From assembly GCA_009720755.1 (NCBI GenBank), contig WNKV01000016.1, positions 1-64,000 on the forward strand: a DNA stretch of 64,000 nucleotides. Direction: 5' to 3'. The notes beneath the pieces were generated by a model, which was not told the origin of the DNA, did no database searches, and saw nothing but the letters and a program-made list of their open reading frames with translations. The stretch comes from Rhodoplanes serenus. Its GTDB lineage: Bacteria > Pseudomonadota > Alphaproteobacteria > Rhizobiales > Xanthobacteraceae. Of this stretch, positions 1 through 9,497 are shown piece after piece (within the stretch, counting starts at the first letter, position 1; every line of letters starts with the position of its first letter). Made by a program: the position numbers and the translations under genes.

Positions 1-1621
1 GCGGGCGGCACCGGCGGCGGCTCGGCCGCCGGCGCGGCAGTGGCCGGCGGAACCGCCGGGGGCTCCGGCGAAGCGGCGGCGGTCGCCACCGCGCGGCCGG
101 CGTCGCCCACATAGCCGGCGAGCAGCACCAGGCCGGTGACCTTGTCGCGCAGCGCGAACCAGAACGGCTTGTCGAAGGCGAGCCGAGGATGCGACGGCCG
201 CGTCGCCGATCGCACCGTGACGACCGCGGTCGCCGCCGCCGCCTCGGTGCCGCTCTCGTCGATCTTCAGCACCGTCTTCTGGATCACCTCGGCAATGCGC
301 TGGCCCGGCGCGAAGCCGGCGAGCGCGGTCGGCGAGGCGCGCCCCGCCTTCAGGCCGAGGGCGTCGAGGGCGGGCAGCAGCGCGGCCCGCTCGGCCAGCG
401 CCAGGCGCGGCAGCGCCACGTCGGCGGGGCCGGCCGCAAACCCGTCGCCCGACAGCCAGCCGGCGACCGGCGCGAAGGCCGCGGCCGGCTGCGGCGCGTC
501 GCGGCTGGTCAGCAGCACGAGGGCGAAGCGCTCGTGCGCATAGCCGAGCTCGGCGGCGACGAAGCGCTCGTCGCTGCGCATCGGCACCGCCTCGAAGGTG
601 GCCGCCATCAGCGGCACCTCGACGGTCGAGCCGTCCAGGCGGGTGAACGGCGCCGGCCGGGTGCGGGCCTCGGCGAAGGCGGTGCGCCAGCGGTCCTTGA
701 AGGCGAGCGCGTTGACGGCGACGAGGCCGGCGTCGGCCGGCACCCGGTCCAGGATGGTCGGGATCAGGCCGCGGGTTTTCTCGCCCACCCAGCCGTTGAT
801 GCGGGCGAGCGTGGCGGGATCGCCGAGGCGCTCGCGGAACACCGTGCCGCCCGCGGCCGCGACCGCCGCGAGCGTCGGCTCCTTGGGGTTGGCGGCCGGG
901 TCGATCCACAGCGCATCGGCGACCGACAGCACCTCGGCGGCGGCCGGATCGGACCGCAGCGCCTGGGCGAGCCGGCGCACGGCGGCGAGATCGGCCGGCG
1001 GCGTCGGCGGCGTGGCCGTGCGGTCGCCCTTGCGCGCCGATGCCTTGCGGTCGGCCGCCGTCCCGGGCGGCGCCGCGGCATCGTCGACGAAGGCGAGGGT
1101 GCGGGCGAGCGCCGCCCGCAGGCGGTCGTCGGCGCCGAGATCGATCAGCGCCATCACCATGGCGAGGCTGCCGGGCGACACCACCAGATTGGCGGCGTCG
1201 GGGGTCTCCTTCCGGAGCGCGTCGACCAGCCGGACCGCGAGCCGCGACTGCGCCGTCAGCATCGCGGCAGGGTCGGGGGTGGCCGATGTCGGGGCGGCGG
1301 CCGACGTCGCGACGGCCGCGCCGGCGGCGCCAGCTCCTGCGGCGGTGGCCGGCTTGACGGCGCGTGACTTGGCACCCCCAGCGCTGGATCGTTTGGCCGG
1401 CACGCCCTTGGCGGCCGCGGGGGCGCCGGGCGGGCGATCCGCCGTCTTCTTCCGTGCCGCGGGGGCGGGCTTTCCGGCCGGCTTCGCTGCGGGCGTGGTC
1501 GCCGACGGATCGGCCTGGGCGGCCGCCGGACCGGCGGGTCCAGCAACCAGGAGAGCGGAGACGAGAACCGAGACCAGGATGGACAGGCAGGCGGACGGAA
1601 CGGCGATCACCCGTGCGGACA
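1..1621 (-). CDS. Serpin family serine protease inhibitor, secreted (3' end beyond window)
   Basis: The frame stays open from an ATG at 1621 to the window edge, giving at least 540 codons. A signal peptide (hydrophobic run ending in an AAA-type site) and an Ala/Pro/Lys-rich linker precede a serpin domain. Visible serpin marks are a VVSPGSLAMVMAL helix, NALAFKDRWRTAF (the family's N-x-x-x-F-K-x-x-W), the reactive-loop hinge ESGTEAAAAT near 220-270, and the trailing FDKPFWFALRD. The hinge has Gly, Thr and small residues where inhibitory serpins need them, so a functional inhibitor is likely. P1 falls around the Arg-Ser of TVRSAT, by counting 17 residues from the hinge Glu. A Pro/Ala-rich tail follows the domain. 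Serpins are uncommon in alphaproteobacteria. The target protease is unknown. Confidence 0.85.
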
Positions 1622-1914
1622 TCGCACTCTCCTGAGCCGGAACGACACCGGCCGATGGACCAGCAGGCGGTGGCCGCCGCAACCCGCGGCCACGGTGGTC
1701 GGCAATTCCCGCCAGAGGGCCAGCCGATACCGGCCAAATCAAGTCGGTGCGGCCACCCGCGCGGCCACCGCGGCGCTCCTTGCGGAGGTGTCGCGAGCCG
1801 GCCGGCCGGTTCACGCCGGCCGCGGCGACGTGAGCGCCGGCGCAGCCGATGCGCCCGGAGACCGCGTGCGTCGCCTCTGGTCGTGAGCGCGACGATGTCG
1901 CGCCGCGCGGCGGG

Positions 1915-3177
1915 TCAGCCGGCGGCCTGCGTGTCGAAGCGCAGCACCGCTTCCAGCATGGTGGCGGCGCCGGCCGCGATGGCGGCGGGCTCGGCCCACT
2001 CCTCGGGGGTGTGGCTGCGGCCCTCGCGGCACGGCACGAACACCATGGCGGCGGGCGCGACGCGCGACAGGAAGGCGGCGTCGTGGCCGGCCCCGGAGGG
2101 CAGCGACAGGCTGGAGAGGCCGCAGGCCGCCGCCCCCTCGGCGAGCAGCGCCCGCAGCCGGGGATCGCAGGCCGCCGGCGTCGCCCGCGACAGCGTGGCG
2201 CAGCGCTCGACCACGGTGGCGGTCGCCTCGGCGATGCGTCTCGCCTCCGCCTCGATCTCGGCCACGAAGGCGTCGAGGAGCGCGGCGTCCTCGGCCCGGA
2301 CGTCCACCACGACGCGGCCACGCTGCGGCACCACGTTGATGGCATTGGGGGCGACCTCGATCACCCCGGTGGTGGCGACCACATAGCCGCGGCCGAGCTG
2401 GGCCAGCGCCTGGGCGCGCTCCGAGACGAACCCGACCAGACGGGCGGCGGCGACACCGGCGTCGCGCCGCATCGCCATCGGCATCGTGCCGGCATGCGCG
2501 GCCTCGCCGAGAAACACCAGCTCCAGCCGGACGATGCCGACGATGCCGGTGACGATGCCGATGTCGGTGCGGCTGCGCTCCAGCACCACGCCCTGCTCGA
2601 TATGAAGCTCCAGGAAGGCGGCCACGTCGCTTCGGCGTGCGCCAGCGAGCCGCGCCGTGTCGCCGCCGACCCGGTCGATCGCATCGCCGAGCCGCTCGCC
2701 GCCGGGGCCGCGATAGTCCAGCATCTCGGGCGCCAGCAGGCCCGCCATGGCGCGGCTGCCGATGCAGGACAGGCCGAAGTCGCTCGGCTCCTCGGCCAGG
2801 CAGTCGACCACCTCAAGCGGGTGGCGCAGCGTGCGGCCGCTCTCCCGCAGCGCGCGGGCGACCTCGAGGGCGGCGATCACCCCGGCCGGCCCGTCGAAGC
2901 GGCCGCCCGAGGGCACCGAGTCCGAATGCGAGCCGAGCATCACCACCGGCCGGCCGGGCTCGCTGCCCTCCAGACGGCCGAACAGGTTGGCGGCGGCGTC
3001 GAGGCGCACCGCGAGGCCCGCCTCGGCGAAGCGGCGGCGCAGCCAGTCGCGGCCCTGGTCGAACAGCGGCGTGAACGAGCGGCGGGTCCAAGGCCGCGCC
3101 GTGTCGGTGATCTCGGCCAGCGCCATCAGGTCCGACCACAGGCGGCGCTCGTCGATGGCGGGAGTGCGGTCGGTCAT
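1915..3177 (-). CDS. Zn-dependent hydantoinase/carbamoylase-family amidase (M20)
   Basis: 420 aa, the usual length for N-carbamoyl-L-amino-acid hydrolase and allantoate amidohydrolase. Metal-binding motifs are in place: GSHSDSVPSGGRFDGPAGV, EEPSDFG, HIEQG and the late SGAGHDA. The family cleaves the carbamoyl amide of N-carbamoyl amino acids or allantoate-type ureides, releasing ammonia and CO2. Substrate cannot be read from sequence. A purine-degrading xdhABC operon lies 12 kb away, which fits allantoate or a related ureide, but this is weak inference. It is cytoplasmic (no signal peptide). It stands alone on the minus strand, about 290 nt upstream of the serpin. Confidence 0.85.
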   Translation of the reverse strand: MTDRTPAIDERRLWSDLMALAEITDTARPWTRRSFTPLFDQGRDWLRRRFAEAGLAVRLDAAANLFGRLEGSEPGRPVVMLGSHSDSVPSGGRFDGPAGVIAALEVARALRESGRTLRHPLEVVDCLAEEPSDFGLSCIGSRAMAGLLAPEMLDYRGPGGERLGDAIDRVGGDTARLAGARRSDVAAFLELHIEQGVVLERSRTDIGIVTGIVGIVRLELVFLGEAAHAGTMPMAMRRDAGVAAARLVGFVSERAQALAQLGRGYVVATTGVIEVAPNAINVVPQRGRVVVDVRAEDAALLDAFVAEIEAEARRIAEATATVVERCATLSRATPAACDPRLRALLAEGAAACGLSSLSLPSGAGHDAAFLSRVAPAAMVFVPCREGRSHTPEEWAEPAAIAAGAATMLEAVLRFDTQAAG

Positions 3178-3399
3178 GCGGCGGTCCTTCGGCGCGTCCA
3201 GCCGCGGCCGCAGACGGTGCAGCGCGGGGCGCGGATCAGCATAGCGGAGCGATCGGGGATGAGGATTGCCGGGCCGGAATGACGGCTCCGCCCGCTCGTG
3301 GCGATCGCCGTCGCGATGCGCCGGCGGCGGACGCGGGGCACGAACCGAAGGCGGCGACGCGCCAGGCGAGGATCGGAACAGAGAGCCGGGAGAGGCGGT

Positions 3400-3606
3400 T
3401 CAGGCCGCCTGGGCGGCGTCGTGGCGGCAGAAGCTGGTGCAGATCACCTCGGCGCCGCACTGGTCGCAGGCATAGGTGGTGTCCAGGATGCGTGGTTCGG
3501 CCTTGGTGGTGCGGGCACTGCGGAACGACATGCGCTTGGCGCAGCGGGGGCACGGGATGATCAGAGAGGGCAAGGCGCTTTCGGTCGTGATGGAGCGGCG
3601 GCCCAT
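3400..3606 (-). CDS. Small zinc-ribbon protein
   Basis: 68 aa from the ATG at 3606, which has a GGGGGAA stretch about eight bases upstream; an in-frame ATG at 3645 would add 13 residues. Two Cys pairs (CPRCAKRM and CDQCGAEVICTSFC) about 30 residues apart make a zinc-ribbon fold likely. No catalytic motif is visible. Stand-alone ribbons like this often bind nucleic acid or act as protein adaptors. It is divergent from the GIY-YIG gene, sharing an intergenic space of about 160 nt. Function unknown. Confidence 0.6.
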   Translation of the reverse strand: MGRRSITTESALPSLIIPCPRCAKRMSFRSARTTKAEPRILDTTYACDQCGAEVICTSFCRHDAAQAA

Positions 3607-3769
3607 GCGATGTTCCCCCAAAAGTGCAGTCGGCTCATTCCGCATGAGCGTTTGTACGGAGACTAGTCCAGCGCCTCGGCGGCGTACGAGTCAATACAAA
3701 TTTGTGCTATGCACAATAAGCGCGCGCGGTGGTGCCCTGCATTCATTCTGGCGTTGCACACAGGTCTGC

Positions 3770-4300
3770 ATGCCCAAACGATCGGACGGAGCAGATGCCC
3801 ACACGGACGACGCCCCGACTGTGGCCCGTCGTCGGGGCCGGACAGGCGCCGCCCATGCGGCCCCGGCACGGCCCGCTCGGGCGAGCCAGCTCCCCGACTG
3901 CGGCGGCGCCTATGTGCTCGCCATCGCGCTGCCGGCCACGCTCCGGATGACGATCTCGCGCCGGGCCGATCGCGGCGCCGCGGTGCTGCCGGCCGGCCGC
4001 TATCTCTACTGCGGCTCGGCCCGCGGCCCCGGCGGGCTGCGCGCTCGCATCGCCCGCCACCTGCGCCGGCGCAAGACTCTCCGCTGGCATGTCGATCGGC
4101 TGACCACGCGGGGCCGGGTGGTCGCCGTGTGGGCGATCCCGGACGGCGACGAATGCGCCCTGGTGGCGTCGCTCGCCGGCCTGCCGGTGCCGCTGCCCGG
4201 CTTCGGCAGCAGCGACTGCCGCGGCTGCGCCAGCCACCTCCTGGCCTGGCCGGACGGCGTCGACCTGCCGCTCGGCCCGCCGACCCTGCGGCTCGGCTGA
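3770..4300 (+). CDS. GIY-YIG nuclease-like protein (DUF123 family)
   Basis: 176 aa from the ATG at 3770. The frame is open further upstream, but that part has no coding character. After about 40 low-complexity residues comes a DUF123 domain: GGAYVLAIAL (the 'GIY' strand), GRYLYCGSA (the 'YIG' position), an Arg-rich RARIARHLRRR helix, WHVDRL, and the late Cys-rich GFGSSDCRGCASHL. DUF123 proteins are GIY-YIG relatives, and some are fused to endonuclease III in archaea. A role in DNA cleavage or repair is inferred only. Confidence 0.75.
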   Translation: MPKRSDGADAHTDDAPTVARRRGRTGAAHAAPARPARASQLPDCGGAYVLAIALPATLRMTISRRADRGAAVLPAGRYLYCGSARGPGGLRARIARHLRRRKTLRWHVDRLTTRGRVVAVWAIPDGDECALVASLAGLPVPLPGFGSSDCRGCASHLLAWPDGVDLPLGPPTLRLG

Positions 4301-4341
4301 ACCGGCGCCGGCCGGGCGTCGCCGAGGCTCAGCGCGGGGTG

Positions 4342-6291
4342 TCAGCGCGGAGCGCCGTGGTCCTGCGGCTCGCCGTCCTGCTCGGGACCGACCCGGAACG
4401 GCCGCATCATCTCGTTGTCCTCGTGCTCCACCATGTGGCAGTGCCAGACGAAGCGGCCCGCCTTGGCGAACCGCATCCGCACCCGGGTGACCTGCCCGGG
4501 CGGCGCGATCACGGTGTCCTTCCAGCCGGTCTCCTCGGGCCGCGGCGGCCGGGCCCGGCCCTTGGGGCGCCCGTTCGTCTCGTCGAGCTCCTGGCGGTCG
4601 ACCACCTGGAACAGCACGTCGTGAACGTGCATCGGGTGGGCGTCGGCGGTGAAGTTGTGGAACGCCCAGGTCTCGGTGTCGCCGGGGGCCGGGTTCTCGC
4701 TGATCGGATCGCCCCAATGGGTGACCGTCACACCGTCGGGGCGGCCGCGGGCCGGGTCGAAGGTGGCGAGCGCCACCTCGTGCGGCACCTCGTCCTTGCC
4801 GGACGGCGTCATCGCCTCGACCAGCGCCAGCGCCCGCTCGCGCCCGGCCGCAAGCGGCGCGATGGCCGGCATGACGAGGCGCGCCGGCGGCGTGGTCGGA
4901 TCGGGGCCGCTCGGCCGCACCACCCGGAACTGCATCACCTGCCCGGTCGAGCGCGGATCGGCGCGCGCCTCGTCGTCCTCGGCGTCGCCCTTGTAGGGGG
5001 CGTCCGGCCCGCGATTGCGCAGGACCACCCGGGCGCCCGGCGCGACGCGCGAGAAGTCGACCACGAGGTCGGCCCGCTCGGCCGGCGCCAGCACCACGTC
5101 GCGCAGCTTCACCGGCGCCGCCAGATAGCCGCCCTCGCTGCCGATCTGCCAGACCTCGACGGCGGGATCGGCGAAGCGCAGCACCAGGACGCGCGAGTTG
5201 CAGGCGTTGAGGACGCGCAGGCGATAGCGCCGCGCCTCGACGGTGCAGTACGGCCAGGTGCGGCCGTTCACCACCATGCAGTCGCCAAAGAACTCCGGCA
5301 CCCAGATCGGCGGCACCGCGCTCGCCGGGATGTAGGGGCCGGCGTAATCGTCGAACAGCTTGCGGCTGTCGGGATAGTAGAGCGAGCCGTCGGTGTTGAA
5401 GGCGCGGTCCTGGATGGCGAGCGGAATGTCGTGCGTGTCCGCCGGCAGCACGGCGGCCGCGCCGCTGCCGGCGACGGTCGGGTGGTCGGCCGGATCGTCG
5501 CTGCGGATCAGCCAGAAGCCGGCCAGCCCGGCATAGACGTTGAGCCGGGTGATGCCGAGCGTGTGGTCGTGGAACCACAGGGTCGAGGGGCGCTGGCTGT
5601 TGGGATAGCGGAACGTCATCCGTCCGGGTCCCCAGTCGCCGCCGCCCGCCTTGGTCCAGAAGAAGTCGTACCAGGTGCCGACCGGCGCGAAGCCCTCCGG
5701 CAGATCGGCGGCGTCGGGCAGCACCCAGGCTTCCGGATAGCCGTCGCTCCAGTCCTCCACCTCGGCCATGCCGTGGACGTGCGGCACAAGCGGCACCGGC
5801 CCGGTGTAGGGACCGGGCGTCTTGTCGAAGGTCGGGCGGGTGTCGCGGCGGCCGCCCGGATTGGCCCAGTGGAGGGTCGGGTCGACCGGCAGGAGATGCG
5901 GGCGGAAGCGGCGGTCCGGCCCCACGAGGTCGTTGATCCAGGTGACCTCGACCGGGGTGCCGCGAGTCGCCTCGATGGTGCAGGCGGGCGAGACGAAGCG
6001 CGCCGGATCACCCTCCGGCCCGTAGCTCCACACCCGCGTCGGCCGGAACGGCGGCGGCAGCATCTGCTGCATGTGCTCGCGCGCCGCGATCCGGTAGGCG
6101 TTCGGCCCGGAGCGCGGCATCGCCGCCGGGATGGCGAGCGGCAACACGAACTTGTCGATGCGGGACGGCTTCAGGGTGCCGCCGATCACCGGGCCGGCGA
6201 CCGCCTCGCGGCGGCCCGACGGCCCGAGCACGAAGAGGCCGAGCGAGGCCCCCGCCCCCGACGCGACAAAGACCCGGCGATTCATCGGCAT
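4342..6291 (-). CDS. Multicopper oxidase, Tat-exported
   Basis: About 649 aa from the ATG at 6291, with a GGAG upstream; a second ATG at 6285 is possible. The N-terminus MNRRVFVASG plus a hydrophobic run is a twin-arginine signal. Copper-ligand motifs are complete: HVHG, WFHDHTLG (type 2/3 copper), HPMHVHDV, and HCHMVEHEDNEMM with the Cys-His-His relay and Met of the type-1 site. Such enzymes oxidise Cu(I), Mn(II), phenols or bilirubin in the periplasm and reduce O2 to water. The length and inserts resemble CotA/bilirubin-oxidase types. It closes a minus-strand run that includes the cytochromes at 6377-7997, so it may share their transcript or electron donors. Confidence 0.88.
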   Translation of the reverse strand: MPMNRRVFVASGAGASLGLFVLGPSGRREAVAGPVIGGTLKPSRIDKFVLPLAIPAAMPRSGPNAYRIAAREHMQQMLPPPFRPTRVWSYGPEGDPARFVSPACTIEATRGTPVEVTWINDLVGPDRRFRPHLLPVDPTLHWANPGGRRDTRPTFDKTPGPYTGPVPLVPHVHGMAEVEDWSDGYPEAWVLPDAADLPEGFAPVGTWYDFFWTKAGGGDWGPGRMTFRYPNSQRPSTLWFHDHTLGITRLNVYAGLAGFWLIRSDDPADHPTVAGSGAAAVLPADTHDIPLAIQDRAFNTDGSLYYPDSRKLFDDYAGPYIPASAVPPIWVPEFFGDCMVVNGRTWPYCTVEARRYRLRVLNACNSRVLVLRFADPAVEVWQIGSEGGYLAAPVKLRDVVLAPAERADLVVDFSRVAPGARVVLRNRGPDAPYKGDAEDDEARADPRSTGQVMQFRVVRPSGPDPTTPPARLVMPAIAPLAAGRERALALVEAMTPSGKDEVPHEVALATFDPARGRPDGVTVTHWGDPISENPAPGDTETWAFHNFTADAHPMHVHDVLFQVVDRQELDETNGRPKGRARPPRPEETGWKDTVIAPPGQVTRVRMRFAKAGRFVWHCHMVEHEDNEMMRPFRVGPEQDGEPQDHGAPR

Positions 6292-6376
6292 GCCGCACGC
6301 TCCGTTCGGACTCACCGGCCCCGACTGTACGGAATCGCGGGGCCGTTCGGCCAGCCGGCACCCCGCCCGGCCTGGA

Positions 6377-6892
6377 TCAGTCGTCGTCGAACAGGCCGCG
6401 CTCGGCGTCCTCGTGGCACGCCTTGCAGTCGCCTTTGAACTTCGCGCCCTTGCGAGCCAGCGTCGCCGGCGCGACGCGATCCTTGCGCTCGTGCTTGCGC
6501 TTCCACCACGGCAGGTCGGTGATGCGGGCCGGGGTGACCTCCTCGGGCAGGCGACGCAGCACGCGGCTCGGCCAGCGCCCGGCGTCGGCGGCGTTGGCGC
6601 TCAGATAGGCCGAGATGCGGGCCGCGGTGGCGTCGTCGAGCGAAGCGTTGTCGCCGAAGTGATCGCCGAGACCGGCCATCATGGCTGTCCAGGAGCGCGC
6701 CGGCAGCAGCCCGGCCGGATAGATCAGGTGGCAGGCGCCGCATTCCTTGCGCACCACCGGGTCCTTCACCGGCGCGACCCGCAACCCGTCGGCATAGAGC
6801 GGACGGACCAGCACCACGCCGGCCGCGAGGATCGCGGCGGTGGCGACCGCCACACTGGCGATCCGCAGGACCTTCGGTCGTGTCTCGGTCAT
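6377..6892 (-). CDS. Dihaem cytochrome c (DHC type)
   Basis: 171 aa with an N-terminal membrane or signal segment and two c-type haem motifs, CGACH near the N-terminal third and CKACH close to the C-terminus. The spacing and the PAGLLPARSW and ISAYL segments match the DHC family that is co-encoded with SHP and a small cytochrome b in phototrophic and other proteobacteria. In that family DHC passes electrons to SHP. The order here (cytochrome b, SHP, DHC) supports the same role. The start lies 32 nt after the SHP stop, so the two are probably co-transcribed. Confidence 0.85.
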   Translation of the reverse strand: MTETRPKVLRIASVAVATAAILAAGVVLVRPLYADGLRVAPVKDPVVRKECGACHLIYPAGLLPARSWTAMMAGLGDHFGDNASLDDATAARISAYLSANAADAGRWPSRVLRRLPEEVTPARITDLPWWKRKHERKDRVAPATLARKGAKFKGDCKACHEDAERGLFDDD

Positions 6893-6923
6893 GGCAGGGC
6901 TCTCCGGGCGAGCGGTGTCGGTG

Positions 6924-7406
6924 TCATTGGCTGATCAGGAAGGCGACGAGATCGGCCTTCTCGGCGGCGGTGCAGTCGCGGCCGAGCACCTCGGCGCAAT
7001 TGCGCCGGAGCCACTTGGCGACGTCGGCCACGTCGGTCAGGCGCGCCGGCACCACCGACGGCGCCAGCGGCGCGATCGGCTTGCCGGCGCGGCTGTGGCC
7101 GCCCTGGCGGGGATCGCCGCCGTGGCACGACGTGCAGGACGGCGAGTCGGGCTTGCCGCCGCCGGGCGAGCCGGCGAACAGCGCACGGCCGCGCTCGGCC
7201 GACGGCGTGAAGCCCGGGTCGGCGGCGCGTGCCGCCTCTACCTGAGCGGCCAGCACGGCCCGCTGCGCCGGGCCGGGCTCGGTCGCCGCGGCGGGCGCCC
7301 GTCCCGCGGCGATAGGCGCCGCCACGAGCAGAGCCAGGGCGACCGCCATCGAGGCAGGCGGCATCAGGGCGGCCGGCGCGAGCCGGCGCGCGACGGGCGT
7401 CGTCAT
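6924..7406 (-). CDS. SHP-type (DUF1924) monohaem cytochrome c
   Basis: 160 aa with a signal peptide, one CTSCH haem motif and the DUF1924 signature. The late WLRRNC segment, followed nine residues on by a second Cys, matches the SHP feature in which an Asn is the displaceable sixth haem ligand next to a disulfide. SHP of Rhodobacter sphaeroides binds O2 and small ligands such as NO, and is reduced by DHC. The partners are the flanking cytochrome b and DHC genes. The protein is periplasmic. Confidence 0.85.
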   Translation of the reverse strand: MTTPVARRLAPAALMPPASMAVALALLVAAPIAAGRAPAAATEPGPAQRAVLAAQVEAARAADPGFTPSAERGRALFAGSPGGGKPDSPSCTSCHGGDPRQGGHSRAGKPIAPLAPSVVPARLTDVADVAKWLRRNCAEVLGRDCTAAEKADLVAFLISQ

Positions 7407-7451
7407 GGTGATTTCACTCCCTCGCGGGTCTGCTCGCGACCGGCCGGCCGT

Positions 7452-7997
7452 TCAGCTCTGGCGCGGCTCGCCGAACGGCAGCATGCGGGCGATGGCCCCG
7501 TCCTTGAGCACGACGTGATGCACGATGGCGGCCACCGCATGGATGCCGGCGAGCGCCGCCAGGACATAGACGGCGGTCTCGTGCACGTCGCCCAGGAACT
7601 CGGCGAGGTCGCGGTCGGGTGCGATCATCGGCGGCACCGAGAACAGGCCGAAGATGCCCACCGTACGGCCCTTGGCCCACACCATCATCATGGCCAGGAA
7701 GGGCACCGCGATCAGCAGGGCGTAGAGGGTGCCGTGCATCGCCTTGGCCATGAGCTGAACCATCGGCTCGCCGGGGATCGGATCGGGCTGCGGCGTCACC
7801 AGCCGCCAGCCGAGACGCGCCGCGGTCAGCGCCATGATCACCACGCCGAACGAGATGTGCAGCCCGATGAGCTGCGACTTCGCCGGGCCGCGCGCCATCT
7901 CCTCCATGATCAGGCCACTGGCGAACAGGCCGACCACGGCGATGAAGGTGAACCAATGAATGGCCTGAGTGAATGTATCGTAGCGAGATCGGGTCAT
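7452..7997 (-). CDS. Membrane cytochrome b (b561/Ni-Fe-hydrogenase b-type family)
   Basis: 181 aa with four predicted membrane helices. Candidate haem-axial histidines sit in TQAIHWFTF, IGLHISFG, MHGTLYA and HETAVYV/GIHAVAAIVHH. It would carry quinol electrons across the membrane to the periplasmic DHC/SHP pair encoded just downstream (45 nt gap to SHP). The three-gene set is a known arrangement. The gene begins 148 nt after the sensor-kinase stop, so a separate promoter is possible. Confidence 0.85.
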   Translation of the reverse strand: MTRSRYDTFTQAIHWFTFIAVVGLFASGLIMEEMARGPAKSQLIGLHISFGVVIMALTAARLGWRLVTPQPDPIPGEPMVQLMAKAMHGTLYALLIAVPFLAMMMVWAKGRTVGIFGLFSVPPMIAPDRDLAEFLGDVHETAVYVLAALAGIHAVAAIVHHVVLKDGAIARMLPFGEPRQS

Positions 7998-8144
7998 CGT
8001 GATGCGTCCTGTGGCAATCGCCGCCGATCCGGCGAACCGGGAGCGGCCTGATCGTCACATTGGCACCGAAGGCCTGACGCGGATCTGATCCGGGTCGTCA
8101 GCGAGCCGTCAGCGACGGTCCGGATCGGGCGGCCGGAAGGGCCG

Positions 8145-9497
8145 TCAGCGGCCGCGCGGCAGGTGGACGGCGGCCGTCATGGCGCCCGGATCGGTCGGCC
8201 CCAGGCGGAGGGCGCCGTCCCAGGCGTCGGCGATGTCGCTGGCGATGGCGAGGCCGAGCCCGGTGCCGGGGGTGGTGTCGATGCGGCCGCCACGCCGAAG
8301 CGCTTGCGCCACCAGCTCCGGCGGGATGCCCGGCCCGTCGTCGATCACCCGCACCACCACCGCGTCGCCCTCCACTGCGGCCTGCACCACCACCCGTTCA
8401 CGGGCGTGGCGGGCGGCGTTGTCGAGCAGGTTGCCGAGGATCTCGGCGAGGTCGTCGGGGGCGATGCGGGCCTTGAGTCCCGGATCGACGTCGACCTCCC
8501 AGTCGAGGGCGTCGCCGGCCGGCGTGCGGCCCACCACCTTGACGACGCGCCCCGCCACCTCGGCGACGGCGGCTGACGCGGTGCCGGCGGTGGCGGTGCG
8601 GCGGGCGCGGGCGAGCTCGCGCTCGACATGGCGCCGCATGCTCTCGCCGACGGCGGCGAGATCGGCCGCGATCGCCGTCTCGCCCTGCCGGGTCAGCCGT
8701 TCGATATCGCCGGCCAGCACCTGGAGCGGCGTCTTGAGCCCATGGGCGAGGTCGGCGGCCCGCGCCCGCGCCGTCTCGATCTGGCGGTCGCGCGAGGCGA
8801 GCAGCGCATCGACCTCGGCGGCGAGCGGCTGCACCTCGTCGGGAAACGACGTGCCGAGCCGCTCGGCGCGGCCCGACCGGATGGCGGCGAGGCGATTGCG
8901 CACGGCAGCGAGCGGGGCGAGGCCGACGCGCACCTGAACCGCCGAGGCGATGCCGAGCAGCAGCGCCACCAGGCCCATATAGGGGAGCAGCTCGCTGGTG
9001 AAGTCGCTGGTCGCCACGGTGAGGTCGGCGAGATCGCGTGCCACCACGAGGCGCACCGGGCCGCCGCCGAGGCGGGCCGGCAGCACCACGCGCCGCTCCA
9101 CCGCGAGCAGTGTGGTGCCGCCCGGTCCGGCGATGCGGTGCTGGTGCAGCGCGCCTTCCGACAGCTCGTCCTCGGGCAGCGGAAGATCGCTGTCCCACAG
9201 CGAGCGCGAGCGATCGATCAGGTCGTGCGGCTCACGCAGGATCTGCCAGTAGAGCCCCGACAGCGGCCGCTCGAAGCGCGGGTCGTCGGGTGGATCGGCC
9301 ACCGTCAGCTTGCCGTCGGCGTCGCGCTCGAGCCCCGCCAGCAGGCGATCGAGCACCAGGGTGAGGTCGGCCGCCATGCGCCGCTCGACATGGCGCTCGA
9401 ACAGGATCGAAAGGCCGAACGCCGCCACCCCGAGAGCGATCAGGATCGAGACCGCGCCGGCGACCAGCAGGCGCAGCCGCAGCGAGCCGGCGATCAC
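8145..9497 (-). CDS. Sensor histidine kinase (PhoQ/QseC-like)
   Basis: About 450 aa from a GTG at 9497 that overlaps the response-regulator stop (GTGA). The upstream continuation of the frame is the regulator's shadow. Layout: a TM helix near residues 8-30, a periplasmic sensor of about 130 residues, a second TM (LLPYMGLVALLLGIAS), then a kinase core with the H-box ADLAHGLKTPLQ, the N-box LLDNAARHARE, VIDDGPGIPPE and GTGLGLAIASD. All catalytic elements are intact. The 'HGLKTPL' H-box is typical of PhoQ-like kinases. The signal is unknown; the neighbouring PepSY protein and metal/haem genes suggest metal, redox or envelope sensing. Confidence 0.88.
   Translation of the reverse strand: MIAGSLRLRLLVAGAVSILIALGVAAFGLSILFERHVERRMAADLTLVLDRLLAGLERDADGKLTVADPPDDPRFERPLSGLYWQILREPHDLIDRSRSLWDSDLPLPEDELSEGALHQHRIAGPGGTTLLAVERRVVLPARLGGGPVRLVVARDLADLTVATSDFTSELLPYMGLVALLLGIASAVQVRVGLAPLAAVRNRLAAIRSGRAERLGTSFPDEVQPLAAEVDALLASRDRQIETARARAADLAHGLKTPLQVLAGDIERLTRQGETAIAADLAAVGESMRRHVERELARARRTATAGTASAAVAEVAGRVVKVVGRTPAGDALDWEVDVDPGLKARIAPDDLAEILGNLLDNAARHARERVVVQAAVEGDAVVVRVIDDGPGIPPELVAQALRRGGRIDTTPGTGLGLAIASDIADAWDGALRLGPTDPGAMTAAVHLPRGR

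Noticed and set aside
189..1635. Long plus-strand frames opposite the serpin
   Set aside because: Arg/Ala-rich shadows of a real minus-strand gene; no RBS or domain.
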